Source of the DNA: CAYVFC01 sp964450715
Lineage (GTDB): Bacteria > Myxococcota_A > Polyangia > Polyangiales > JAFGIB01
Length of the DNA: 55,710 nt
Direction: 5' to 3'
Assembly (NCBI GenBank): GCA_964450715.1
Contig: CAYVFC010000044.1
Location: 1 to 55,710, forward strand
The position numbers and the translations under genes were made by a program. Each line of letters starts with the position of its first letter. The stretch's first letter is position 1. Below are positions 25,694-34,562 of this stretch, in pieces. A model generated the notes under the pieces. The model worked only from the letters and a program-made list of their open reading frames with translations, was not told the origin of the DNA and made no database searches.

Positions 25694-27475
25694 TCACTCT
25701 TTGCTCAAAAGACATCGGCCGACTACAAGGTGGTCCATGCCGGTCTTCATGAAACAACGATAAGCTTCTTCTGGTCGACATACGATCGGTTCACCCTTCA
25801 CATTTAAAGAGGTGTTTAGAAGAACGGCACATCCGGTTAGGTCGTAAAAGGATTTCAGCAGTCGATAGAAACGATCGTTCGTTTTTCGAGACACCGTCTG
25901 GATTCGGGCCGAATAGTCTACGTGCGTAACGCTCGGTATGTCTGAACGTATTCCCGCCAAACGCTCCTTTAGCGATGCGCTCGGATCATCTAAGACCTCC
26001 GGAACCGTACGCCTTTTCTTTACGACGTCGGCCGTAAAAAGCATGTATGGAGAAGGCTTGGAGGTTTCGAAGTAGTCAGACGCGACATCCTCAAGAACGG
26101 CGGGGGCAAACGGTCTAAAAGACTCGCGAAACTTTATTGAACTATTGATCCTCGACGAGACGTCGGACGACCGCGGATCCGCCAATATAGATCGATTTCC
26201 AAGCGCCCTAGGACCGAACTCCATCCGACCTTGAAACAAGCCAACAATATTTCCCCTGGCTAGAAGACCCGCCAAGGAAACCGCCCATTCCTCTTCACTT
26301 AGCACTTCGTATCGGCACTCTACCTCCCCTAAGAAATCTTCGATCTCCAAATCGGTATATTCAGGCCCGAGGTAGCAACCGTTCATCGAGTCGTCATTAC
26401 CGTTCACGTTCCTTGGACCGTCGAAAGCGTGATGCCACGCAACAAGGGCCGAACCGAGAGCTCCTCCCGCGTCACCGGCCGCTGGAGCTACCCAGATAGA
26501 ATCGAAAGGTCCAGAGCGTAGCAACCTCCCATTCGCCACACAGTTTAGCGCTACGCCACCGGCCAAGCATAAACGCTCCTTACCGGTGAGTCGGTATGCT
26601 TCGTCAACAATTCTGCAGACGACCTTTTCGGTCACGTCCTGAACCGAGCGCGCGATATCCATCGTGTGCTGGGTAATAGGCGCGTTGGGATTGCGGGCCT
26701 CTCCTTCGAAAAGCTCGGCAAAGGCCTTATTCGTCATCGTTAGGCCGCCAAGGAAGTTGAAGAAACCCATATTCAATACGAACGAGCCGTCATCGTTAAG
26801 AGATAAGATATGCTCGAATATTCGATCTACGTACTTCGGCTTCCCATACGGCGCCAACCCCATAACCTTGTATTCGTCGCTATTTACTCTAAAACCGGTA
26901 TAGTAAGTGAAGGCGGAGTAGAGGAGTCCTAAAGAATGGGGGAAATTCTGTTCCTTCAGTATCGAAATGCGGTTGCCTTCTCCAACTCCAATGGTTGTAG
27001 TAGGCCACTCCCCAACGCCGTCTAGGGTAACAATCGCCGCTTCTTGAAACGGGGATGGAAAGAACGCGCTGGCGGCATGAGCCTCATGGTGTTCCGTAAA
27101 AAATACCGAATCCGGAAGGTCGAAGCCTAGATCGGCCAAAGCCTTTTCGATCTCTAGGCGAATCCACATATTCCGCCGCATCCATAACGGCATCGCCTTA
27201 AGAAACGGTCTCAGGCTAAAGGGCGCCACCGAAAAATGTGTCTTCAGTATGCGAACGAATTTATCTATAGGTTTGTCGTAAAAGACGACCGCATGAAGCC
27301 CTTCCTCCGTGACCTCTCGCCTACCGAGACAATAGAACAAAGCCTGTTTGGGAAACGAAGGGTCGTGCTTCCGTCGGGTGAAGCGCTCCTCCTGTGCGGC
27401 AGCGACTACCTCGCCGTCGTGTATTAAGCATACGGCGGAGTCGTGGTAGTACGCACTAATTCCCACTATATTCAT
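25694..27475 (-). CDS. Carbamoyltransferase (NodU/CmcH/TobZ family)
   Basis: A 593-aa full-length O-carbamoyltransferase. The N-terminal Kae1-like domain (about 1-350) has GISAYYHDSAVCLI, the metal-binding HHEAHAASAFF (129-139), LDGVGEW and GGVALNCVANGRL. The C-terminal YrdC-like domain (about 380-593) has GRMEFGPRALGNRSILADPR and LLNTSLNVKGEPIV. The family makes carbamoyl-adenylate from carbamoyl phosphate and ATP and transfers the carbamoyl group to a hydroxyl, usually of a sugar. Its start overlaps the SxtJ-like gene by four bases and DUF5989 follows, so they are one operon. The acceptor is unknown; the membrane-protein neighbours point to a lipid-linked or surface sugar rather than a free antibiotic. 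Confidence 0.96.
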   Translation of the reverse strand: MNIVGISAYYHDSAVCLIHDGEVVAAAQEERFTRRKHDPSFPKQALFYCLGRREVTEEGLHAVVFYDKPIDKFVRILKTHFSVAPFSLRPFLKAMPLWMRRNMWIRLEIEKALADLGFDLPDSVFFTEHHEAHAASAFFPSPFQEAAIVTLDGVGEWPTTTIGVGEGNRISILKEQNFPHSLGLLYSAFTYYTGFRVNSDEYKVMGLAPYGKPKYVDRIFEHILSLNDDGSFVLNMGFFNFLGGLTMTNKAFAELFEGEARNPNAPITQHTMDIARSVQDVTEKVVCRIVDEAYRLTGKERLCLAGGVALNCVANGRLLRSGPFDSIWVAPAAGDAGGALGSALVAWHHAFDGPRNVNGNDDSMNGCYLGPEYTDLEIEDFLGEVECRYEVLSEEEWAVSLAGLLARGNIVGLFQGRMEFGPRALGNRSILADPRSSDVSSRINSSIKFRESFRPFAPAVLEDVASDYFETSKPSPYMLFTADVVKKRRTVPEVLDDPSASLKERLAGIRSDIPSVTHVDYSARIQTVSRKTNDRFYRLLKSFYDLTGCAVLLNTSLNVKGEPIVCRPEEAYRCFMKTGMDHLVVGRCLLSKE

Positions 27476-27888
27476 TTTTTATGACTTCCAGAACCACTCG
27501 CAGCGTGAGGACGAGAGTACATCTTGCGGTAAATCGTACGGTCGCCGTCATAATTCGTACGATCATTCCAATTAGTAGGGCTGTTGGACGGAAAACGACG
27601 ATTGAGTGGGTCGGTACCTCGGACGAGAAGCAGAAGCCTACCAAATAGAAATATTGTATAATAGATGGCAGATAAGAGAACGATTCCGATTGCCGTACTG
27701 ACTAGCTTGCCTAAGAACTGGACGAAGGCATTGACAGTATTCAAGACGCTCGGAGCAAAGGCGCGAAGAGACCCCAGAAGAAAAACCACTCCTGTGAGCG
27801 TTGCGGCAATATAAGGATGGCCTAGCAGGAACGCCACAGCGGCGGCTATTGCCGGTACTGCGACCTGAATGAAAAAGGGTAAATTCAT
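27472..27888 (-). CDS. SxtJ-like small membrane protein
   Basis: A 138-aa protein with three hydrophobic segments (about 8-27, 30-45 and 60-90), followed by LLLLVRGTDPLNRRF and a W-containing tail. The last segment plus the G-x-DPL-R-F block matches SxtJ-like proteins, first named from cyanobacterial saxitoxin clusters and found beside carbamoyltransferases in many bacteria. The polar C-terminal tail of about 35 residues is longer than usual. It is coupled to the carbamoyltransferase by a four-base overlap and lies 25 bases after the SGNH gene. Biochemical role unknown. Confidence 0.75.
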   Translation of the reverse strand: MNLPFFIQVAVPAIAAAVAFLLGHPYIAATLTGVVFLLGSLRAFAPSVLNTVNAFVQFLGKLVSTAIGIVLLSAIYYTIFLFGRLLLLVRGTDPLNRRFPSNSPTNWNDRTNYDGDRTIYRKMYSRPHAASGSGSHKK

Positions 27889-27913
27889 CGGAACCGAAAG
27901 AAAACTGAGGGGG

Positions 27914-29089
27914 CTAGTCGCTTTCGACCAGAATACGATTCTCGATTAGAAATCGGGCCACTGTCTTTGCTTCTAAGGCAGTACCTTTATGGTTAGCGTG
28001 AATTCCATCCGGGCTCCAGTACTCTGTTTCCCTGGGGAAGAGGGCCGCCATATCGATCAAGGGATGCCCCTTACCAGCGGAAACATTTCGAATAATGTCG
28101 TTGTGTTGGTCGACGGCTTCTTTAAAACCGGGAACACCGAAATACGCCGTGAGTGAATCGCTATAGGGAAAGGTCATTATGACGGTCTTGACACCATTCG
28201 CGCGCGCGAGCGAAACAAGGTCTTCGATGTTTCGTCGAAAAAACCTCGTAGTACTCGCCTCAAACATTCGAGAGACCGGCACCGATTTGAAGATACCACT
28301 CGGGTAAGTGCCACCGAAACGTTGTTCAGCGAACTCGATAAAGTGGTGAGATACGGCTTGGTTATAAACCGACTGGCTCATTGCCGATGCCGGAAGCAAG
28401 TGGCCGGATTCAATTAGAAGAACCCTCGCCAATGCGCTCTCCTCGTAGAAAGGAATACGTCTTGGGGCCATGTTCGGGGCCAAACAACCGGAGTTGTCGC
28501 TCTTGAAAGCATCTGGGGGCCAAACCAGACGGCATACGACGTCGCCGAAGGCTTCCTTAACAATAATCAAGTCGGGTTCGATCTCCTGAACCCGAAACAA
28601 GTAGCTAACGAGGTTTTCGTAGCTGGTCCAGGCGGGTACACCTGCGTTTACGACGCGAACGTTGCCGAACCCTTTATTGCGTAGTTCCTTTTCTAGAAGC
28701 GCAGGATAAGAAAGGGCGTATTCCGGTACCATAATAGAGTACGTAGTCGACGCTCCGATACATACGATTCGAAATTCGTTCTTGGGCTTGGGAATTGGGA
28801 TTTCTTCACCTCGAAAACCCAATGAGTTGTGACGGTTCTTTCCGTCGACTAATCCGGGAACCAGCGTATAGCCAAGGTATCGATGCGGTGTAAGCAGACC
28901 GAACCACCACTGGTCGCCCCCAGTACGCTTGCGATAGTGCTCTAAAGAAGCGTACCGGGAAAAATGTTCACGGCCTGCAAAACCGGATATAAATATTTGG
29001 AACGCGACTTCCAGACAGATCAGCGTACCGACGCTCGCTATCGCCGCAAGAAGAAGTTTCTTCTTTAACGTTTTCTCGAAGATTTTCAT
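27914..29089 (-). CDS. SGNH/GDSL-type hydrolase, membrane-anchored
   Basis: A 391-aa protein with an N-terminal membrane anchor (about 10-35), so the catalytic part is likely extracytoplasmic. The SGNH blocks are visible: Ser114 in IGASTTYS (block I), the NAGVPAWTS segment at 148-156 (block II) and Asp361/His364 in SPDGIHANHKG (block V). The family includes esterases, acetyl-transfer enzymes and AlgX/AlgJ-like polysaccharide O-acetylation partners. It overlaps the methyltransferase stop by four bases (ATGA) and is followed by the SxtJ-like gene. SGNH proteins of this type recur in carbamoyltransferase/SxtJ clusters. Whether it adds or removes an ester group is not decidable from sequence. Confidence 0.85.
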   Translation of the reverse strand: MKIFEKTLKKKLLLAAIASVGTLICLEVAFQIFISGFAGREHFSRYASLEHYRKRTGGDQWWFGLLTPHRYLGYTLVPGLVDGKNRHNSLGFRGEEIPIPKPKNEFRIVCIGASTTYSIMVPEYALSYPALLEKELRNKGFGNVRVVNAGVPAWTSYENLVSYLFRVQEIEPDLIIVKEAFGDVVCRLVWPPDAFKSDNSGCLAPNMAPRRIPFYEESALARVLLIESGHLLPASAMSQSVYNQAVSHHFIEFAEQRFGGTYPSGIFKSVPVSRMFEASTTRFFRRNIEDLVSLARANGVKTVIMTFPYSDSLTAYFGVPGFKEAVDQHNDIIRNVSAGKGHPLIDMAALFPRETEYWSPDGIHANHKGTALEAKTVARFLIENRILVESD

Positions 29090-30174
29090 GGCGATCGCTT
29101 TCGTTGACCGATCATAATAAAAAAGCCGCCTTCGAGACTTCCGGAAAAGATCAACCGGGTTTGAACGATAAAATGATCTAGAGAGTTACCGACGGAATGG
29201 CGTTTGAATATTTCGGCATCGTCGCGAAAAGACTCGAATGCTTTGGGGCTAGGGATCCCGGACACAAACTCGAACCCACTCTCGTTGAACCAAGAAAGTA
29301 CCTCGCCGAAACTCTGTTTCGTCTCACAAGGATGGTGGTATTGATCTTCAAACCAAGCCTTTTTCTTCTCAGCGCCAAGGTATTCGTTGCGAAGGTTCGG
29401 ATCGAGAACTGACCACCTGTTGCCGAAGGCCCTCATCATAAGCCGACGGATGTCGGTAACGAGCCTACCGTAAGTGTTGTACGTTCCGATAAGCAAGTAA
29501 CCGCCGCGTTTTACGAGAGGCGCAACGGAAAGAAATCCTCGATGCGGTTCCGCGGTTGCGCAGAGGACGCCGCTACACAATACGACATCAAAACTCTCGG
29601 GCCGAAAAACCGGACGGTACAGGTTCATTTGGTAGAAGCCCACGTTATCGAGCGCGTTCCGAGTGCGGAATTCATTAGCGAGCCTCAGTGAATTCAACGT
29701 CATGTCCGCGCCGAACAAGGTTCTCTGAGCAATACCCAAGAAATTAGATAGCTGGCCGGTACCGCAACCGACTTCGAGCACCCGAGAATTAAAGGGCAAC
29801 TGGTCGTTTAGCATTCGAGCGAATATCCCTCGTTCTGCTTTGGCCACGAGGTCCTCGATCGATTCCGTTTCTTCGTAGTTAGGGAAAGGAGTCTCTTCAT
29901 AAAATGCCTGCACTCGTTGAGTGAGGCCTTCGATGTCCCTTTCGTCTTCGCTCTCGGGGTCCGAAGGTACGTAGAAACGGGGTATCCCGTCTTCGACAGG
30001 ATATGCGCGACCGCATTCGGCGCAATGAACGTCATGTGTAACCGCTATCGAGCCGCTACAATACGGGCACTGAAACACCTCTAGATGCTCTTGCAGGTGG
30101 TTTGAAGGCAGGCTGGACATGTGCGTTGAAGCCGGTGCTTTCGGGAATGAAACATAGAATCCGGTATCAGACAA
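29086..30174 (-). CDS. SAM-dependent methyltransferase with N-terminal zinc ribbon
   Basis: 362 aa from TTG 30174; an internal ATG at 30120 is an equally plausible start since neither has a clear ribosome site. Residues 34-66 form a Trm112-like zinc ribbon (CPYC and CAEC). The class I SAM-binding domain follows, with motif I VLEVGCGTG at 132-140, GADMTLNSL (motif II) and FDVVLCSGVLC (motif IV). A C-terminal extension has a YHHPCE segment seen in methyltransferases of surface-glycan clusters. It is the first gene of the operon with the SGNH, SxtJ-like, carbamoyltransferase and DUF5989 genes. Methylation of a sugar or lipid head group is inferred. Confidence 0.88.
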   Translation of the reverse strand: MSDTGFYVSFPKAPASTHMSSLPSNHLQEHLEVFQCPYCSGSIAVTHDVHCAECGRAYPVEDGIPRFYVPSDPESEDERDIEGLTQRVQAFYEETPFPNYEETESIEDLVAKAERGIFARMLNDQLPFNSRVLEVGCGTGQLSNFLGIAQRTLFGADMTLNSLRLANEFRTRNALDNVGFYQMNLYRPVFRPESFDVVLCSGVLCATAEPHRGFLSVAPLVKRGGYLLIGTYNTYGRLVTDIRRLMMRAFGNRWSVLDPNLRNEYLGAEKKKAWFEDQYHHPCETKQSFGEVLSWFNESGFEFVSGIPSPKAFESFRDDAEIFKRHSVGNSLDHFIVQTRLIFSGSLEGGFFIMIGQRKRSP

Positions 30175-30818
30175 CCCCGCTGTAAAATACTGGTCACGCC
30201 GGAACGAAGAATGTAGATGGACAAGGGCCAGGGACGCGAGAAACGAAAAACACCGTTCGCCGAGAAGTCGCTATCGGTAGAGGGAGGGGGCAGAGAGGGC
30301 AGGGGCTATAATACGCCGGGGTCCTAGAAAACGCGAAAGAGACGCCTCTAAGGGCCAGAGACGCCGGAAAACCGGAGGTAGACGAAAGGGTCCTTTGCAT
30401 AAAAAAACCGGGCGGAAAACGAGGACGCTATTCCCAGACGGGAGCGAACCGGGCGGCACTAGGCGCGCGGCCTCTCGCCGAGGACCGGCTCTCTCAACGT
30501 GAGAGGATTCTGGGAATCCATAATTGCGGGATATTTACACCGTGGGCGATTGAGGACTCCTGATAGGCTAGCAGACTGGTCCGAACGCAGGATCCGACGG
30601 GCTCCGTTGCGGCGACGACGCCTAACGACAGCCTCGGTTTCGCGGGTGGAGTGATCGATGTCCGGGACTTTGTTTTGGTTTGTCGAGGCAGACTACGAAC
30701 GGGATCTATACGTTGCCGCTCGCGTGAAGAACGCCGTAAGACCAGTGGGGGATGTCGACGCCTTCTGCGGCGTGAGCGGCATCACGACTCGCGAGAGGGC
30801 AGGGCAAACGAAGAAGAA
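30175..30818. other. Intergenic region upstream of the methyltransferase operon
   Basis: 644 bases with no supported gene; open frames here are low-complexity. On the minus strand GGCGTATTATAG near 30306-30317 is a possible -10 region for the operon. The same GGCGTATTAT box occurs in the promoter candidate at 32742. Confidence 0.45.
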
Positions 30819-32546
30819 CTAGTCGGGCGGTATACGCAAGCGGTACGCAGGAATGGACGGATCGAAACGGTACAGCTGGCGGAATTCGGGCGAATCTAGC
30901 AGATCGCGCGCAGCGGGAAGGGTATTTTTTCCGGCGTCGTGGATCAGGATGACAGCCGGTCGGCGTTCAAGCACATATGGGGCATTGGATCGCTGGTGCC
31001 CAGCGACTAAAAGGGTGTCAGCGTGCCCCGTGGATCCGCTAGCCCCGGCGACTACCGGATCGACGAGTCCGAGCAGGTCAACAACGGGCATCCGGGAGCG
31101 GTATCCGATCCGGCCAATACCCACCGCGGCCACGAGTTCATTAGGTCGGCACTGCTCGCGTAGGTTGGAAGCCACCCGGTCCGCCAGGCTGTTTACCGCG
31201 GCGTTAAAGCGACGAATATCGGCTAGCCTCCGGTTGCGCGGTACCGGTCCAACCGGGAGCGGTTCGCCGTAGAGAAGCTGATCGGCCCTGAGGGGCAACG
31301 GGAAGCTACGCCCGGCCATCAGCACCGAGAAAAGTGGCACGAACGCCATGACCGCAACCCAAGGCGTGTGCAACGGCCGGCGCAGCCGTAGTACGGCCAG
31401 CACGACGGCGGCCGCCAGCCCCACGGAAATGGCCGGCCCGGCCCTACTACCGAACGAAGTCCAGATGGCGCCGGCCGGTAGGCACAAGCCGAGCACGAGG
31501 CCCAGCGGTGGAGCGGACTGCCACGCCCACGACGCTCCGTGTACGGCCGCCGATGCCAAGACCGGAAGGATCACAAGTAGAAAACGGGAATCCCAGAAGG
31601 CGTCACCGCCAACCGCAACCGAGTAGAGAATGAAGAGGAGAGCCACCAATAGAGCCAGACGGTCAGTACTCCGAAGGAGAACGGACGCCCCGGTCGGTAC
31701 AAGCAAGTAGACGGCACCGTCGAGAAAAAAGTCGGCTGCGTACAGCAGCCCCTCGCCAATCGGCATCCCTCCGACCTTGGCATAGAAAGTGTTCGGTAGA
31801 GGGGCGCCGTAGTAGACCAGCCGCCATAGCGTCAAGCCGCCGATAAAACCGGCATATGCGAGCGGGAGGCGCCATGCGGGTCGCCCTTCGCTATTTGGTT
31901 CGCTACCGAAAATCGAGCGACGCCAGTCGGCTCCCAGCAGAACAAGCGCTACTAGAACGCCTTCGGGGCGAACTAGAGTTGCCAGTATCAGGGCGATCAG
32001 AAGCCATCGTCGAGCATGGAGACGATCCGCGAGCAGCGCCGCGATGACCGCCGCGACGAAGAGGGGGGTCTCCAGACCTGAGCTGGACCAAAGAGGGAAG
32101 CCCGTGGAGAGCAAGACGACCCAGGGCGCAACGCCTGCCAGCCAGCAGCACCGCTCCGGGAGATCGATGAGGGCGTACCGGTAGGTGAGCAGCAGTACGC
32201 CGGCGCCGCTGGCGACTCCAAGCACATGAGCCACCGGCTCCGGTTGATACCCCAAGGTCATCCCGACAGCTATTAGAAGGGTCCATAATAGGTTCGTGTA
32301 CCCTTCCACGAATTCGCCCGGGTTATAAACGAGTCCCTGGCCTTCAACTAAATTGCGCGCGTAGCGATACGAGATGTATGCGTCGTCGATCTGCGGGGCG
32401 AGATGCCGGTTTTCCCATAAAAAGACTGCAATCGCCGCTGCTAGTAGAAGCATAGGGACTAGTCGAGACACTACCGTCGCTGGTCCCCCTCCCGGTTCGG
32501 TAAAACGGTCGACTACTCGCAATTGATTCGAGTTGTTATCCGTCAT
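30819..32546 (-). CDS. GT-C fold membrane glycosyltransferase (AftB-like)
   Basis: A 575-aa polytopic membrane protein with about ten membrane segments and a soluble C-terminal part. Residues 53-95 carry IDDAYISYRYARNLVEG, then NPGEFVEGYTNLLWTL. This is the motif of a GT-C group that includes mycobacterial AftB-type arabinofuranosyltransferases and many uncharacterised bacterial proteins. The paired Asp at 54-55 is the likely catalytic site, facing the periplasm. GGDAFWDSRFLL near residue 315 is the second conserved block. Such enzymes move a sugar from a polyprenyl-phosphate donor. GC rises sharply here compared with the operon before it. A promoter candidate lies at 32742-32770. Confidence 0.85.
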   Translation of the reverse strand: MTDNNSNQLRVVDRFTEPGGGPATVVSRLVPMLLLAAAIAVFLWENRHLAPQIDDAYISYRYARNLVEGQGLVYNPGEFVEGYTNLLWTLLIAVGMTLGYQPEPVAHVLGVASGAGVLLLTYRYALIDLPERCCWLAGVAPWVVLLSTGFPLWSSSGLETPLFVAAVIAALLADRLHARRWLLIALILATLVRPEGVLVALVLLGADWRRSIFGSEPNSEGRPAWRLPLAYAGFIGGLTLWRLVYYGAPLPNTFYAKVGGMPIGEGLLYAADFFLDGAVYLLVPTGASVLLRSTDRLALLVALLFILYSVAVGGDAFWDSRFLLVILPVLASAAVHGASWAWQSAPPLGLVLGLCLPAGAIWTSFGSRAGPAISVGLAAAVVLAVLRLRRPLHTPWVAVMAFVPLFSVLMAGRSFPLPLRADQLLYGEPLPVGPVPRNRRLADIRRFNAAVNSLADRVASNLREQCRPNELVAAVGIGRIGYRSRMPVVDLLGLVDPVVAGASGSTGHADTLLVAGHQRSNAPYVLERRPAVILIHDAGKNTLPAARDLLDSPEFRQLYRFDPSIPAYRLRIPPD

Positions 32547-32741
32547 TCGTTACTCGAGTACACGAAACTCTCGGCGGTACACGTGCGCCCCGACTCATTT
32601 CCCCAGCCTCGGCGCGTCGCGAGCGACCGCCGAGCTGACCGATACGAAACGCGCCATCGCGATTCCCTACGGTCGGAATCGGATGCGGTATATCCGCGAC
32701 ATTCGGATCTCTATCGGCTGAACCGTGGTGCAAGGGGTATA

Positions 32742-32770
32742 ATAATACGCCGACATCGAAACACCGCCAA
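32742..32770 (-). promoter_or_regulatory. Candidate sigma-70 promoter for the GT-C gene
   Basis: On the minus strand TTGGCG (32765-32770), a 17-base spacer and TATTAT (32742-32747) form a good -35/-10 pair about 190 bases upstream of the gene starting at 32546. The box GGCGTATTAT is shared with the region upstream of the methyltransferase operon. The stretch 32547-32914 holds no gene. Confidence 0.5.
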
Positions 32771-32914
32771 AATACCTTTTCTCATACCCACCGAGGATCG
32801 CGCTACCGTATTTCCGCTTCTTTTTTTATTATTCTCGCGGCTCGTCCCTGAAGCCTATAGATAGGTCTATCGCGCAACGCTCGCCTGCGGTTGGAGAAGG
32901 GCCCGTAACCCGCC

Positions 32915-34471
32915 GTGTTTCAGCAATCTCTGAAGGTTCTGTCCGCCGTTCTCCGGTACGCGTTGGTCTGCCTCGCGCTGCTGTTCCTGCTGGAGCCGCT
33001 GTTCCTGGCGTTGTTCCGGATCGGGTATCCGTACGACCTGGAATGGATGGAGGGCGCCTTCGTCGACCAGGTCAGACGAGTGCTGTCCGGCCAGCCGTTT
33101 TACGTGCAACCCTCGCTCGAGTTCACTTCCTACATCTATCCGCCCTTTCATTTCTATCTATCCGCCCTGGCGTCCCGACTGATGGGCGTCGGCTACCTTC
33201 CGTTGCGGCTGATCGCCTTCGTTTCGACCCTGGGCTGCTTCTTTCTTGTGTTCGTGTTTGCGCGCCGGGAAACCGGTAGCGTCTTTTTCGGTACGCTGTC
33301 CGCCGCCCTATATGCGGCTTGCTTCGAGCTGGGCGGCGCCTGGTTCGACCTGGCCCGCTTGGACTGCACGCTGGTATTCTTCCTACTGGCGGCCATTTCC
33401 GTCCTGCGCTTCTATCCGTCCCTGGCCGGAGCCTGCCTGGCCGGCGGGATCCTGGCCCTGGCGTCCTTCACCAAGCAGTCCGGGCTGACGGTGGCGATAC
33501 CGCTGTGCTTATACGCCTTTGCCGCGCGCGGCGCGCGGTTCGGCCTGGTCATGACCGGAAGCCTCGCCATACCGTTCATCGCCGTGACCGGCCTGCTGCA
33601 GTGGTCCAGCGACGGCTGGTACGCTTACTACGTTTTCGAGCTTCCCCGCCAGCATGCGCTCTTCACCCCCATGCTCGTCCTCTTCTGGACGCACGACCTG
33701 TTTCTGCCGCTGCCCGTGGCCTGCATCTCGATAGGCGCATTTCTCGTCGCGCGCATCAGGTCTTTCAGGGCTCTATCCCGGGACGCGCGCGACGCGCTGC
33801 TTCTGCAGGCGACGTATCTGGCCGCCACGCTCGGCGCCTCCTGGCTGAGCCGCTTGCATATCGGTGGAGCCAACAACGGGGTTTTGCCCGCTTACGCGGC
33901 TATGGCATTGCTGTTTGGGCCGGCGCTACAGTGGGCTTTTTTGAGGTTTACGGAGCGTCGCGGCTCGGGCGGCGAGGCAACCTCGCGCGCGCCCGGGCGG
34001 GAGGTCATCCGGCAGGTCGTCTGCGCGGCCGCCATCTACCAGTTCGCGTCGTTATTCTACAATCCGCTGGACTACATCCCTTCGGAGCGCGATCTGCAGG
34101 CGGGCGAGGCGTACGTTCAGGCGCTCTCCGAGATCGAGGGTGAGGTTTTCGCTACGGACCATGGGTATGTGCCCTCACGCGCCGGAAAAAAGACTTATCC
34201 GCACGTCTCCACCTACTGGAGCGTCTGGGCGGGGGACGACGGCTGGGAGAAAAGGGACCTGAATGCGGAGATCGACACGGCGCTGCGGGAGCACCGTTTC
34301 GCCGCCGTCATCATCGACGCCCCGCGGATCGAATACCCGCCCCTCATGAGGCGTATCGTTAAGTACTACAGACCAGCCGGACGGCTTCTGAATAAGGGCC
34401 TTTCCTTCGCACCTATCAATCACAAGAAGCTGAAGCTCGGATCGGAACTCTGGATCTTCCTGCCCAGGTGA
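32915..34471 (+). CDS. GT-C / GT39-like membrane glycosyltransferase
   Basis: A 518-aa polytopic membrane protein with about ten to eleven membrane segments. It starts at GTG 32915 without a strong ribosome site nearby. The first loop after TM1 carries YPYDLEWMEGAFVDQV (38-53) with acidic residues in the position of the GT-C catalytic Asp, then IYPPFHFYLSALASRL (74-89). This is the layout of PMT/ArnT-like (GT39, GT83-type) glycosyltransferases using lipid-linked sugars. The C-terminal 130 residues are soluble. It is divergent from the other GT-C gene. Donor and acceptor are unknown. Confidence 0.85.
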   Translation: MFQQSLKVLSAVLRYALVCLALLFLLEPLFLALFRIGYPYDLEWMEGAFVDQVRRVLSGQPFYVQPSLEFTSYIYPPFHFYLSALASRLMGVGYLPLRLIAFVSTLGCFFLVFVFARRETGSVFFGTLSAALYAACFELGGAWFDLARLDCTLVFFLLAAISVLRFYPSLAGACLAGGILALASFTKQSGLTVAIPLCLYAFAARGARFGLVMTGSLAIPFIAVTGLLQWSSDGWYAYYVFELPRQHALFTPMLVLFWTHDLFLPLPVACISIGAFLVARIRSFRALSRDARDALLLQATYLAATLGASWLSRLHIGGANNGVLPAYAAMALLFGPALQWAFLRFTERRGSGGEATSRAPGREVIRQVVCAAAIYQFASLFYNPLDYIPSERDLQAGEAYVQALSEIEGEVFATDHGYVPSRAGKKTYPHVSTYWSVWAGDDGWEKRDLNAEIDTALREHRFAAVIIDAPRIEYPPLMRRIVKYYRPAGRLLNKGLSFAPINHKKLKLGSELWIFLPR

Positions 34472-34509
34472 GCGCAGTTTCGAAGACGGTCCATCATAAA
34501 CCCGTCACG

Positions 34510-34539
34510 TTGCCCCCAAACGCGTTCTTTTGATATCAT
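34510..34539 (+). promoter_or_regulatory. Candidate promoter for the small lipoprotein gene
   Basis: TTGCCC (34510-34515), an 18-base spacer and TATCAT (34534-34539) lie 24 bases upstream of ATG 34563, which has GGGAG in front of it. Confidence 0.4.
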
Positions 34540-34562
34540 GACTCCGTATCGGGAGTTCCATC

